A DNA stretch of 64,000 nucleotides from the NCBI GenBank assembly GCA_014529385.2, contig CM043960.1:36656781-36720780 (forward strand), written 5' to 3'. Position 1 is the first letter of the stretch; each line of letters begins with the position of its first letter. The notes under the pieces are model-generated. The model ran no database searches. It saw nothing but the letters and a program-made list of their open reading frames with translations, and was not told where the DNA came from. This document shows, in pieces, positions 45,169 through 54,765 of the stretch. The DNA is from Adiantum capillus-veneris. Taxonomy: Eukaryota; Streptophyta; Polypodiopsida; Polypodiales; Pteridaceae. The position numbers were made by a program, and so were the translations under genes.

Positions 45169-46645
45169 TGAAACCGGCCTGTTCAATCCAAAAAGGGCGG
45201 TAGACTTTACTTTAAACCTTGATTTAGCTTTCACCCATTATTAGTCGTCTATTTTACCTGTACTTTCAAGACACAACAAAGGGGAGAGGGATACAGGCTG
45301 CTAGATTGCACCTGTATGAGTAGACGGACACCAGATTGGCCCCTAACTTAGGCTTCCCTTTCGGTATCTCTTTATTGTTCAAAAGAGGTAATAAACGTTG
45401 TGGTTCCCTACAAGCTGCCCCGCACAAACTCGGCTGAATTTCAACTGTTCCGGCCTGATTTCGGCAGCATAATTGTACTAGGACCCTTCACAGTCAGTAT
45501 TCCCACGCATTGACTGACTTTGCCGACGCATACGAGCACTTTGCAAAACCTGGCGAGAATCTGCAGCACGCTGAATTCTCTGTTTTTCCAGCCCCGAAAA
45601 TGCGCCAGATCACCTGTACAGCGGGCCCCTCGCGTCCCCGAACCTCCTGGGGGTATTAGGGTCCGTTTAGGGCCAAAACCCTAAACCTGCAAAAATACAC
45701 AGGAGGCTGTAATTAACTGTTTCGGGCTCCGTTTTGCTGCCGGTCGCATCTGTAGCAAGTCCTCGAGCTCCCGCACCTGTAGGGCTACTTGCCCTTTGAA
45801 TCGGACGAGATTTCTGGCGTGAAACCTCTCCGAATTCACCTGTACCTGCGGGGGATTAGCCGCTAGCTAATCCAGTACCTGTGCAAGAGGCTCTTGCCTC
45901 GGCAATCGCGCATGAACCCACACAACTGTACATTGGTCAATTGAAAAGCCCACTAGTGGGGCATAACATACTGCCATAGAGGAGAGAGAGGGCAGTGCGT
46001 AGCGTGCAGGGCATCACTCCTGGCACCGCACTGTACATAGGAGGGAAAGCAAGCACTCCAGAGCTCTTAACCTGTGACAAAATCTGAAAATGAGCCCTCC
46101 TCCTCCTAAATTCAGCGCCACTTCTTGTTGCATGAGGAAAGTGCACCAGAAGGTGCCACTTGGCACATTTACAAGCATTTTCCCGTTTCGGGGTTGCCGC
46201 CTAAAAATCTCCCAACCGGTTGCCCAGTTGACTTTACGGCAGAGTAAGAAAATGTTCCCCTTGTCATTCCAGAGATAATGACGCAAAGACATTTTCAGGT
46301 CCCAAAATAGCAGTTCCCTAAATTTTAGGAGATGATGCCATTGTATCTTTCTAGGTCATCCGACCCCCTTTGTACACTGCAGCCACACCCAGAACTGAAA
46401 TGTAGCCTCTATAGCGAAGGATTCCACTTTGGCTAGTCAATGACCCCACTTTGGCTAACCATAGTCTTTGTCCAACCTTAGTGCTCTCTTGCCCTCAGGT
46501 CTGGACTCCCTCTGGACAGTTCCACACTAGCTATGCAATGCAAGGCAGTTAGATTTCCCGAGGGGTGTTTCCAAAAAGTGAAAGTAAATAGATAATAAGA
46601 AAGAAATCAAGAAAAAGGATAGATAGTAGTCACACGCTGGTGACA
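45169..46645 (-). repeat. G2 5' LTR
   Basis: 1,477 bp, TG...CA ends. In the shared core GCGCCCCTTTCGG is changed to GCTTCCCTTTCGG at about 45,353; the AATAAAG-like signal next to it is kept. The TATA word is changed to TGTAAAT near 46,171. Confidence 0.92.
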
Positions 46646-46911
46646 CGTGCTCCTGGGTCACGGGCTACTATCCGTATCCTTCTATGGAGTGCGCGACGGT
46701 AGAGGACTACTACTCCGCCAGATCCTCTAGTGGTGTTGTGTCGTGTGCACTTCCTGTGTGTAGACTCCCACTGATAATCCTGTACTCGGGGTAGACCTCT
46801 CTCAGAGCTCTCATGTGTCTCTGTGACTAGAATGACGTCTCTGTCATGCATCACCTCCTCCAATCTCCCTGGGTGTGTCCGCAAAGAGCCGTTGCAGTTC
46901 CAAACTGCCAT
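46646..46911 (-). pseudogene. LINE B1 ORF2 N-terminus (segment 1)
   Basis: Begins MAVWNCNGSLRTHPGRLEEV at 46911, the APE-endonuclease start, with VILVTETHESSERGLPRVQD and GSGGVVVLYRRALHRRIR, then runs into the G2 LTR at 46,645. The sequence continues at 37,943 with CYMWVRIELSDEHI. The start codon lies 39 nt after the ORF1 stop. Confidence 0.88.
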
Positions 46912-46950
46912 GTGTATCTCCTCATATAATGTCCCATAGGCCGCGAGTCC

Positions 46951-47829
46951 CTATGCTACGGCCTTGCCATCGATGATGACACGGCCGTCGCGATAGGAGG
47001 CTCGTTTTCCTTCATTGCGTGCTTGTTGGATCCGGGGCATGCATGCTCTTCTATGCTACACTTGCATTTTTGTGAGGTCGTCATCTAGGTAGATGGGGGG
47101 GGCCGTGAGACCTCGTAGGATTACCCTCTTTCAGATGAAAAGGGTGCGTGCTTCTTCCTATGGGAATTGGAGTATAAGAGGCCTCTTCTTGGTGAGGTCT
47201 TTGCCGGCTCGCCAAGCTTTGGTGAAGGGGGTTGGGTCTTCTACTTTGTAACCAAGTGTGTTGCATAAGGTTTTACCATCTTTCTCGGGGGTGGATTCTT
47301 TCCCTTCTTCAATGCCGGTGACTCGTATGTTGAGGCGACGGGCATTCTGCATCTTCTCCTCTTCAAGGGTGGTGTGTACAAGGAGAGCTTCTTCCTTGTG
47401 GGCGTCCTCTTTCGCTTCTTTCTTGAGGTTCTTCTTGACCACTTCTACCCATCCCTCCTTTGTGGCTTCCAGGCTCTCGGTAAGGGCTTTAGTGAGTTCT
47501 TCTTTGATGGCCTCCTTTGTGTCCTTGTTGATTTCCCCTTCCTCGGGGGTAAGGGATGCGATTGAGGCCTTGAGGATGGCCATTTGCTCATGCATCTCTT
47601 CCTTCTCTCTCTTCCATCCTTCAAGCTCCTAATTTTTGTCTTCCTTCTCCCTTGCCCACTCTTCTTTCTCTTTGTTCAAGACTTCTACTTCTTTCTCAAG
47701 TTTGGAGAGGCGGTTGATGATAGTGGTGATGGCGGAGTCGGTCAATTTTTTGTTTTCTTTGATCGTGGCGTGTAGCTTGTCCTCCATCTTGGCCATTTCA
47801 TCCTTTGTGGCCCCTTTTGCCATAGCCAT
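46951..47829 (-). pseudogene. LINE B1 ORF1: coiled-coil/RRM protein
   Basis: Starts MAMAKGATKDEMAKMEDKLH, and the first 160 residues are strongly heptad-patterned (LSKLEKEVEVLNKEKEEWAR). The RRM-like part begins RRLNIRVTGIEEGKES and reaches KRPLILQFP. The C-terminal domain is recognisable as IYLDDDLTKMQV and QARNEGKRASYRDGRVIIDG. It matches family A ORF1 in architecture but little in sequence. A TAG after KEDKN (47,629), a frameshift near 47,158 and another TAG inside the C-terminal domain break it. Confidence 0.82.
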
Positions 47830-48093
47830 TCAGGGCAATTCAAGGGGGGTGACTCAATGGGTGAGGCCCCTTTGTATTGAAGGTTGAAAAAGGTGACGGG
47901 AGAAAACCTAACGGGCAGGGGCAGTGGGAATAGACTCCAGCGTGAAGGCATAGGCCCAAAACGAAAGTTAACCACAAAAAAAAAAAAAAAGGCTGCGCGC
48001 AAAACAGGCTGCACGTAGGTAGCTGGGCGCGCGCAGGCAGTGCAGCAGGTCATGGCGAGGGTGCAGCAGGGCATGGCGTGCAGTCAACGGTCA

Positions 48094-48096
<3 letters not shown>
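47830..48096 (-). other. LINE B1 5' leader, GC-rich
   Basis: Upstream of ORF1 the minus strand holds an A/T-run (47,977-47,991), then GC-rich CAGCAGG and GCATGGCG words reminiscent of the leader of LINE A5 at the right edge. No conserved frame. The 5' end is taken as the start of the GA tract. Confidence 0.5.

Positions 48097-48147
<51 letters not shown>
48097..48147. repeat. (GA)n microsatellite
   Basis: About 25 GA units separate the 5' end of LINE B1 from a family A 3' tail starting AAATGAAATGAAATATTATA. Confidence 0.95.
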
Positions 48148-48151
<4 letters not shown>

Positions 48152-48262
48152 GAAATGAAATATTATATTAAACGTCTTCAAAAGGCCAAAATGACCTATG
48201 AGACCAAACTGATACAATCTTGGTGGATCTAATTCAATGTCTGGGTACAAAAATAAAAATGA
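48148..48262 (-). mobile_element. LINE family A 3' UTR fragment (3)
   Basis: 115 bp of family A 3' UTR and tail (GACGTTTAATATAATATTTC on the minus strand), bounded by GA tracts on both sides. No coding sequence is retained. Confidence 0.8.
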
Positions 48263-48280
48263 AGAGAGAGAGAGAGAGAG
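48263..48280. repeat. (GA)n microsatellite
   Basis: Nine GA units between two family A tails. Confidence 0.9.
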
Positions 48281-48337
48281 AAATGAAATGAAATGAAATG
48301 TTATATTAACGTCTTCAAAAGGCCAAAATGACCTATG
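48281..48337 (-). mobile_element. LINE family A 3' tail fragment (4)
   Basis: Only the last 57 bp of a family A element remain (tail plus the GTCATTTTGGCCTTTTGAAG word), again flanked by GA tracts. Confidence 0.8.
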
Positions 48338-48359
48338 AGAGAGAGAGAGAGAGAGAGAG
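48338..48359. repeat. (GA)n microsatellite
   Basis: About 11 GA units immediately before the TTTTTTAAACG tail of LINE B2. Confidence 0.93.
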
Positions 48360-48956
48360 GTTTTTTAAACGTCTGTGTGAGGCCGAAGTCGGCCGATAAG
48401 ACAAATCAAGTATACATGTGTGTATGTCTTGCATCTATCGGAAAAGACAAAACAATCCAAAGTGGTACAAAATAAAGAGAAAACCTTGGTGTATGATGAG
48501 ATCTATTGTGGGGGGGGTTAGGGGGGGATGGAGCTCTAGTACTAGGGATGTGTGCATGTCTATATGCTCAAGGTAGTACAACCATGTAGATGCATCAAGC
48601 TAGCTAGTTCCAGCCTGTGCTAATAGGGGGTGTAAAATGTGGTAATGGGAGGATCCGGAGCAAGGGCTGCTCGGATGAATGTAGCTGGGTGAGCCATCAT
48701 CTGGGCTCGTCCCTCCTCAGTAGCTCAACACTCTCGGGCCTGCTAGAGATCCTGTCGAAGCACTATGTTTCTCTCACTACATGAGAGATCAACCATGGGT
48801 GAGTCAAGGTCATAGTGGAACGATGGCAAGCTCTCAAGATCAAGGCCATGTGCTCCGAACCATGCTCTGACCTAGGTGTACCAAGCTCTGTCATATCCAG
48901 ACTGTGCTATTTGTATGGCTGACTCAAATGCTCGCCGTGTGATTCTGTCAACCAGG

Positions 48957-48958
<2 letters not shown>

Positions 48959-49014
<56 letters not shown>
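48959..49014. repeat. (CT)n expansion inside LINE B2 coding sequence
   Basis: About 28 CT units have grown from an AGCTCT context that is short in B1 (GAAAGCTCTTGC). On the coding strand this reads as repeated Arg-Glu. Confidence 0.93.
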
Positions 49015-49016
<2 letters not shown>

Positions 49017-49053
49017 ATAAAGTAGACTGCCTGAAAGAGTGCCTCCACTACCT

Positions 49054-49089
<36 letters not shown>
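49054..49089. repeat. Poly-G tract, 36 bp
   Basis: An uninterrupted G-run replaces a short GGGGG present at the same place in LINE B1 (CATCGGGGGTGCC). Its length may be unreliable in the assembly. Confidence 0.9.
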
Positions 49090-49091
<2 letters not shown>

Positions 49092-49883
49092 GGCAAGCTC
49101 TGCCCTGATGATGTCATGTGGCACTGTGTGCTTGCCTCGAAAGAAGCGGAAAATCATGTATACATGTGGTCTCTCGATCTGTGCCCACTAGCTATTTGTC
49201 AACCCCGGTTCCCACACTGTTGCTGCGTACATCAAGGCTAGGTGACTAATTTATCAAATAGCCACCCCTTCGTGCGGGGCTCCTGAAAGTGTGTGTAATG
49301 ACATCTCCGCTCTAACATGGCCAAAGCTGCATATCCACGGGTGAGTCTGTCAGTGGCAGCCTGAGCCATGGAGAAGGGGCCCTATCTGCTAGTGAAGGTG
49401 ACTCCCAGATATACATAGGAGGTGACCACCGCAATTGTACCTCCTGCTGCTATAAATGTGACTACTCACCGAACTGACGTAGAGGTGCGGTAGATCATGA
49501 CCCTGGGCTTCCCAAGGTTCATTGTTAGTCCTCTATGTGTACAAAACTCATCAAAGACACTCAAATGGATCTACAGACCCTCTAGTGACTCTGAAATCAA
49601 AACAATGTCATTAGCATATAGCATAATGTGGACTGTTGTGCCTGCTAGGTCTGCTCCTGCCCCTCCCGCTCGTAAGATGTAGTCGGAGATCTCGTCACTA
49701 TAGAATCGAAAGATAGTCGGGGAGAGGGGGCATCGTCCAATGGTGCTAGCAATGGACTGTGACAAGCCGCCTGGACAACGAACTCTCCTAGTCACTCTCT
49801 CATAGAGACCATAGATGACCCATATCATCTTCGATGATATCCCCTAGGAGACCCTGAACGAATTTGGCCTTTACGAATTTTTA

Positions 49884-51443
49884 ATGATGCCCTTTGGTCT
49901 CACAAATGCTCCTGCTACGTTCAATAGGATGATGGACAGAATTTTCCGTCCACACCAGCAATTTGTTGGTACATTCTTTGATGACATGATAGTCTACTCA
50001 AAGAATGAAGAGGAGCATAGGCATCACTTGGCCATTGTGTTCGAAGAGCTACGCAGTCAAAGGTTGCTCATCAATGCAAAGAAAAGTGAGTTTTTTCTGG
50101 AAGAGATTCACTTTCTGGGACACATTGTCTCACAGGATGGTGTCAGAATAGATCCTGCAAAAGTTGAAGCGATCAAGTCATGGCCAAATTTGAAGACGGT
50201 GCATGATGTCCGAAGCTTTTTGGGACTATGCTCCTATTACAGAAGGTTTATCCGAAATTTCGTTGAGAGTGCTTCACCTTTACATGCTCTTCAAAAGAAG
50301 GCAGTCACCTTCAGATGGACACAGAAAGAGATTTCAGCTTTTAATCTCTTAAAGGAAAAGATGACTCCACATCCAGTCATTGTGTTGCCAGATCTTAGGA
50401 AGTCATTTGTGGTCCAGTGTGATGCCTGCGGTAGTAGCATTGGTGCAGTGCTAATGCAAGATGGCAGGGTAGTAGCCTATGAGAGCAGAATTTTGCAAGG
50501 GCCAGAGATGACCATGCAGGTCTATGAGAAAGAGTTACTGGCTGTGATTCATGCGCTCTTAAGTTGGAAACACTACCTGCTAGGTGCAGATTTCGTTGTC
50601 CAAACAGATCATCAGACCTTGCGATATTTCTTGACACAAACAAAGTTATCTGAGAAGCATATGCGATGGGCAAATATCTTGTCCATGTTCCATTTTCAGA
50701 TTGTGCATGTGGAAGGCAGGAAGAACGTTGTGGCTGATGCCTTGTCAAGGAAGCCACAAATTTCAGCTGCGTCGATTCCTTATCATCATGAACTTGATGA
50801 TATGAGAGAACAGTATGCAAATGATGAAGATTTTGCAAGGGTCTTCGAGCAACTAATGGATGGACAACGTCATGAACACTATCTTCTCAAAGATGGGTTC
50901 ATGATGATGCATGGCAGATTGTGTGTCACAAAGCCATTGCGACGCAAAGTTATGGAAGAGAGTCATGTCCCACCGTATGCAGGGCATCGTGGTATCGATG
51001 CTACAGTTAAAGCGGTTGAGACATTCTTCGACTGGCCTACATTGAGAAGAGATGTGGATGCCTTTGTGCGAGAATGCCTAATATGCCAAAAGGTCAAGTT
51101 TGACAGGCAAAAGGCAGCAGGGTTATTGCAACCACTACCTATTCCAGATAAACCATGGGAAAGTATTGCTATGGATTTTATCTTTGATCTTCCGAGAACG
51201 CAGACAGGAAACGATGGTATTTGGACCATTATTTGCAGATTCAGCAAACAGGCTCATTTTATTCCTGTCAGGAAGAAGATAAAGCCAGATCAGATGGCAT
51301 GCTTGTTTATGAGCAATATTTTCAAGTATCATGGCATGCCACAGTCGATTGTTAGCGACCGTGATCCACGCATGACAAGTTTGTTCTGGAGAGGCTTGTT
51401 TGAGAATATGGGCACCACGCGGGGGTATGTCACCAGCGTGTGA
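49884..51443 (+). pseudogene. G3 partial pol: RT, RNase H, integrase core
   Basis: A 519-codon frame without internal stop. It contains the RT catalytic GTFFDDMIVYSKN, the RT thumb VHDVRSFLGLCSYYRRFIRN, RNase H with CDACGSSIGAVL, YEKELLAVIHALLSWKHYLL and an intact TDHQTLRYF, the integrase finger HVPPYAGHRGIDATVKAVE with CLICQKVK, and the core Asp residues in DFIFDLPRTQTGNDG and SIVSDRDPRMTSLFW. The third acidic residue (Glu) is lost to the deletion at 51,417, and the last few codons come from the LTR. The frame is open but the integrase is incomplete. Confidence 0.9.
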
Positions 51444-52902
51444 CTACTATCTATCCTTTTTGTTGATTTCTTTCTTATTATCTATTTACTTTCACTTTTT
51501 GGAAACACCCCTCGGGAAATCTAACTGCCCTGCATTGCATAGCTAGTGTGGAACTGTCCAGAGGGAGTCCAGGCCTGAGGGCAAGAGAGCACTAAGGTTG
51601 GACAAAGACTATGGTTAGCCAAAGTGGGGTCATTGACTAGCCAAAGTGGAATCCTTTGCTACAGAGGCTACATTTCAGTTTTGGATGTGGCCGCAGTGTA
51701 CAAAGAGGGTCGGATGACCTAGAAAGATACAATGGCAGCATCTCCTAAAATTTAGGGAACTGCTATTTTGGGACCTGAAAATGTGTTGACGTCATTACCT
51801 CCGGAATGACAAGGGGAACATTTTCTTACTCTGCCGTGAAGTCAACTGGGCAACCGGTTGGGATATTTTTAGACGGCAACCCCGAAACGGGAAAATGCTT
51901 ATAAATGTGCCAAGTGGCACCTTCTAGTGCACTTGCCTCATGCAACAAGAAGTGGCGCTGAATGTAGGAGGGGGAGAGCCTCATTTTCAGATTTGTCACA
52001 GGTTAAGAGCTATGGAGTGCTAGCTTTCCCTCTTATGCACAGTGCGGTGCCAGGAGTGATGCCCTGCACGCTACACACTGCCCTCTCTCTCCCCTTTGGC
52101 AGTATGTTATGCCCCTCTAGTGGGCTCTTCATTTGACCAATGTACAGTTGTGTGGGTTCATGCGCGATTGCCGAGGCAAGAGCCTCTTGCACAGGTACTG
52201 GATTAGCTAGCGGCTAATCCCCCCGCAGGTACAGGTGAATTCGGAGAGGTTTCACGCCAGAAATCTCGTCCGATTCAAAGGGCAAGTAGCCCTACAGATG
52301 CGGGAGCTCAAGGACTTGCTACGGATGCGACCGGCACGCGAAACGGAGCCCGAAACAGTGAATTACAGCCTGCTGTGTATTTTTGCAGGTTTAGGGTTTT
52401 GGCCCTAAACGGACCTTAATACCGCCAGGAGGTTCGGGGACGCAAGGGAACCGCTGTACAGGTGATCTGGCGCATTTTCGGGGCTGAAAACAGAGAATTC
52501 AGCGTGCTGCAGATTCTCGCCAGGTTTTGCAAAGTGCCCGTATGCGTCGGGAAAGTCATTTAATGCGTGGGAATACTGACCGTGAAGGATCCTAGTACAG
52601 TTATGCTGCCGAAATCAGGCCGGAACAGTTGAAATTCAGCCAAGTTTGTGCGGGGCAGCTTGTAGGGATCCACAGCATTTATTCCCTCTTTTAAAGAATA
52701 AAGAAATACCGAAAGGGGCGCCTAAATTAGGGGCCAATCTGGTGTCGGTCTTCTCATACAGTTGCATTCTAGCATCTGTATCCCATTCCCCTCTCTTGTG
52801 TCACTATAGCGCAGGTATAATAGACGACTAATAATGGGTGAAAGCTAAATCAAGGTTTGAAGTAAAGTCTACCGCCCTTTTTGGATTGAACAGGCCGGTT
52901 AC
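51428..52902 (+). repeat. G3 3' LTR
   Basis: Begins TGTCACCAGCGTGTGACTAC. TATAAAT at 51,900-51,906 and AATAAAG at 52,697-52,703, next to GAAAGGGGCGCC, outline U3 and R. About 1,475 bp, with the same structure as the G1 LTRs. Confidence 0.92.
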
Positions 52903-54765
52903 AACTACCACATATGTATGGTAATAAATCCCCCTTGGGAGTGATGCGGTGAATGAGAGCTAGCACATAGTGTATAGGGAACTGTTATGCCTTGAGGACA
53001 TGATCAATCCACAAAGGGGAGTAAGCCCAAAGCTTTGCGGAAAGCTTTGAACTTCTCACGAGGCAATGCCTTTGTGAAAAGATCTGCAAGGTTGTCCAGT
53101 GTCGGCACATAAGCCAAGTTGATCTCTTCTGTTGAGAATCTCTCTTTGACATAGTGATAATGCACCTCAATGTGCTTTTTGCGAGCATGAAAAATTGGGT
53201 TCCTCGCAACTGCCAATGCGCTCTGACTATCAGTGTAGATGATGTTGGCAGCGTCCTGTCCAACACCCAAATCAGTCATAAGGCGTCTGAGCCATGCACA
53301 CCCAACTATAGCTGTGAAGACTGCCTTGTACTCAGCATCACGACTGGAAGTGGCCACAATAGGTTGCTTCTTGCTCGACCATGATATGCATGAGCTGCCT
53401 AGCATGAAACAAAAACCACTTGTGGACACTCGCATGTCGTAACAACCCGCCCAATCCGAGTCCGAAAAAGCATGTAAATCTAGCGGCAAGGATCTCCCCT
53501 TGGGATAAAACAAGCCAAGTTGTAAAGTGCCACTCAAGTAGCGAAAAATCCTCTTGACATCCTGCCAATGCTTAGACCTTGGGCTATGCGTAAATCTCCT
53601 TCTTTGTAAGATTGCAAAATGAATATTTGGCCTCGTATTGCATACATAAATAAGGCATCCAACAGCAGTTCTGTAAAGAATGACATTGGCATGATCATCA
53701 ACATCACGAAGACTTAATTTTAAACCTGTTTCCATGGGAGCAACAATAGGTTTGCATTCCTTAAGTCCAAACTTATATAGCAATGTCTCTATGTAGCTTG
53801 TTTGACACAAGGTAATACCACCATCACATTGCTTAAATTGTATGCCCAAGTAATTATGCAAAAGCCCTAAGTCTTTCATCTTGAAAGTAGCATTCAAATC
53901 AGCCCTAAATTCAGCAACATGTGCCGCATTCATGCCAATAATCAGCAAATCATCCACATATAGAACAACGATGAGAAATACATCACCCTCACGCTTGACA
54001 TACAAAGTGGTTTCTGTTGGACTGTTACGAAAGCCTTGTTTAACCAAATGAGTGTCAGCTTTCTCATACCAAGCACGAGGAGACTGCTTCAACCCACACA
54101 AAGATTTCTTATATTTGTACACTTTAAATCTTGTCCTTTCTTGACAAAACCGCGAGGCTACGTTACATAAACTTCCTCAAATATATCACCATTCAAGAAA
54201 GTGGTAACAATGTCCGATTGATGTACATCCCATCCAAAGTGAGCTGCCAATGCAGATAGAAAACAAACAATAGTCATACGACAAGTGGGAGCAAAAGTCT
54301 CTTCATATTCTATGCCTTTTTGTTGTGCATAACCTTTTGCAACAAGTCGAGCCTTGTACCGATCAATCTCACGATCCCGCTTACAACTTGTAGACCCACT
54401 TCGTACCAATGGACTTTTTGCCAGGAGGCAAATCACATAAAGTCCCTGTGTCATTTTCTATAAGTGCATCATATTTTGATTGCATGGCAGCCGTCCCCAA
54501 TGTTCTGAATTCTGTGCGTCATCAAAAGAAAGAGGTTCCTCCTCATCACATAAATTAGAAACAGCCAAAGCAAAACAATCTGACGCATAAGATGCATGGC
54601 GAGAACCTGAACGAGTACGACTAGACATAGGTGCATCCAATTTACTGTCACGCAAAGTATGCACCAACCATTTTGGCATACCTCTAGCCTGCTCATCCTT
54701 AGCCCTTTCCACATCAAGTACGTCATGTATATCTGCATCAATAATAGGTTGATCGTAGAATAAAA
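52903..54765 (-). pseudogene. Ty1/copia RT and RNase H fragment
   Basis: The minus strand shows copia RT: YKARLVAKGYAQQKGIEYEE, TFAPTCRMTIV, WDVHQSDIVTTFLNGDIFEE, SLCGLKQSPRAWYEKADTHL and the catalytic LYVDDLLIIG (about 53,955). RNase H follows: DSDWAGCYDMRVSTSGFCFM, SSRDAEYKA, YTDSQSALAVARNP and KKHIEVHYHYVKE. A TAG at 54,158 replaces the Gln of the usual QPRGF and a frameshift lies just after it. A short linker (PKWLVHTLRDSKLDAPMSSR) precedes RT. Integrase, protease and both LTRs are missing. A purine tract, CCCAAGGGGGATTTATTACC, near 52,945 may be its PPT, cut by G3. Confidence 0.9.

Larger units (their letters stand above)
37944..46645 (-). mobile_element. Chromovirus G2 (Ty3/gypsy), most complete copy
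   Basis: Element of 8,702 bp with LTRs at 37,944-39,373 (1,430 bp) and 45,169-46,645 (1,477 bp). It is flanked by CATGC on the left (37,939-37,943) and CGTGC on the right (46,646-46,650), a 5-bp target duplication with one later change. The internal region of 5,795 bp has gag, CCHC, protease, RT, RNase H, integrase and chromodomain in order. It is broken by several stops but has no large deletion. It sits in the endonuclease part of LINE B1 ORF2. It is the reference from which losses in G1 and G3 are read. Confidence 0.95.
26389..48096 (-). mobile_element. LINE B1, family B element split by two chromoviruses
   Basis: One LINE can be read on the minus strand in three segments: 48,096-46,646 (leader, ORF1, start of ORF2), 37,943-34,593 (rest of endonuclease, RT, knuckle) and 26,836-26,389 (ORF2 end, 3' UTR, tail with TTTTTTAACG). 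G2 occupies the first gap and G1 the second. Removing them and one copy of each short duplication gives about 5.2 kb of continuous LINE. The 3' UTR word GGCCGAAATCGGCCTATGAG distinguishes family B from family A. The LINE is older than both LTR elements. The outer 5' end next to the GA microsatellite at 48,097 is approximate. Confidence 0.85.
48361..49860 (-). pseudogene. LINE B2, 5'-truncated family B copy
   Basis: 3' tail at 48,361 (TTTTTTAAACGTC and GGCCGAAGTCGGCC). ORF2 pieces on the minus strand: MIFRFFRGKHTVPHDIIRAE, then RVRCPGGLSQSIASTIG, DEISDYILRAGGAGADLAG and HIMLYANDIVLISES, where the catalytic YADD has become YAND. It is disrupted by a CT expansion (48,959-49,014) and a 36-bp G-run (49,054-49,089). 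It stops at about 49,860, where chromovirus G3 sequence begins on the opposite strand. Confidence 0.82.
49861..52902 (+). mobile_element. Chromovirus G3, truncated, opposite orientation
   Basis: Same family as G1 and G2 but on the + strand. It starts inside RT (FGLYEFLMMPFGLTNAPATF), runs through RNase H and integrase to ENMGTT at 51,417, then jumps to the last bases of the polypurine tract (GGGGGTA) and a complete-looking 3' LTR. The 5' LTR, gag, protease and RT N-terminus, and the integrase C-terminus with chromodomain, are missing. The LTR ends ...GGCCGGTT with the final TCA altered. Confidence 0.9.

Noticed and set aside
26837-46645. Segmental duplication as the cause of the two similar gypsy blocks
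   Set aside because: Each block ends exactly at LTR termini with different 5-bp target duplications, and they interrupt different points of one LINE, so independent transposition explains them better.
48872-49157. Frames with long Arg-Glu and Pro runs
   Set aside because: Produced by the CT expansion and G-run inside LINE B2, not by selection on protein.
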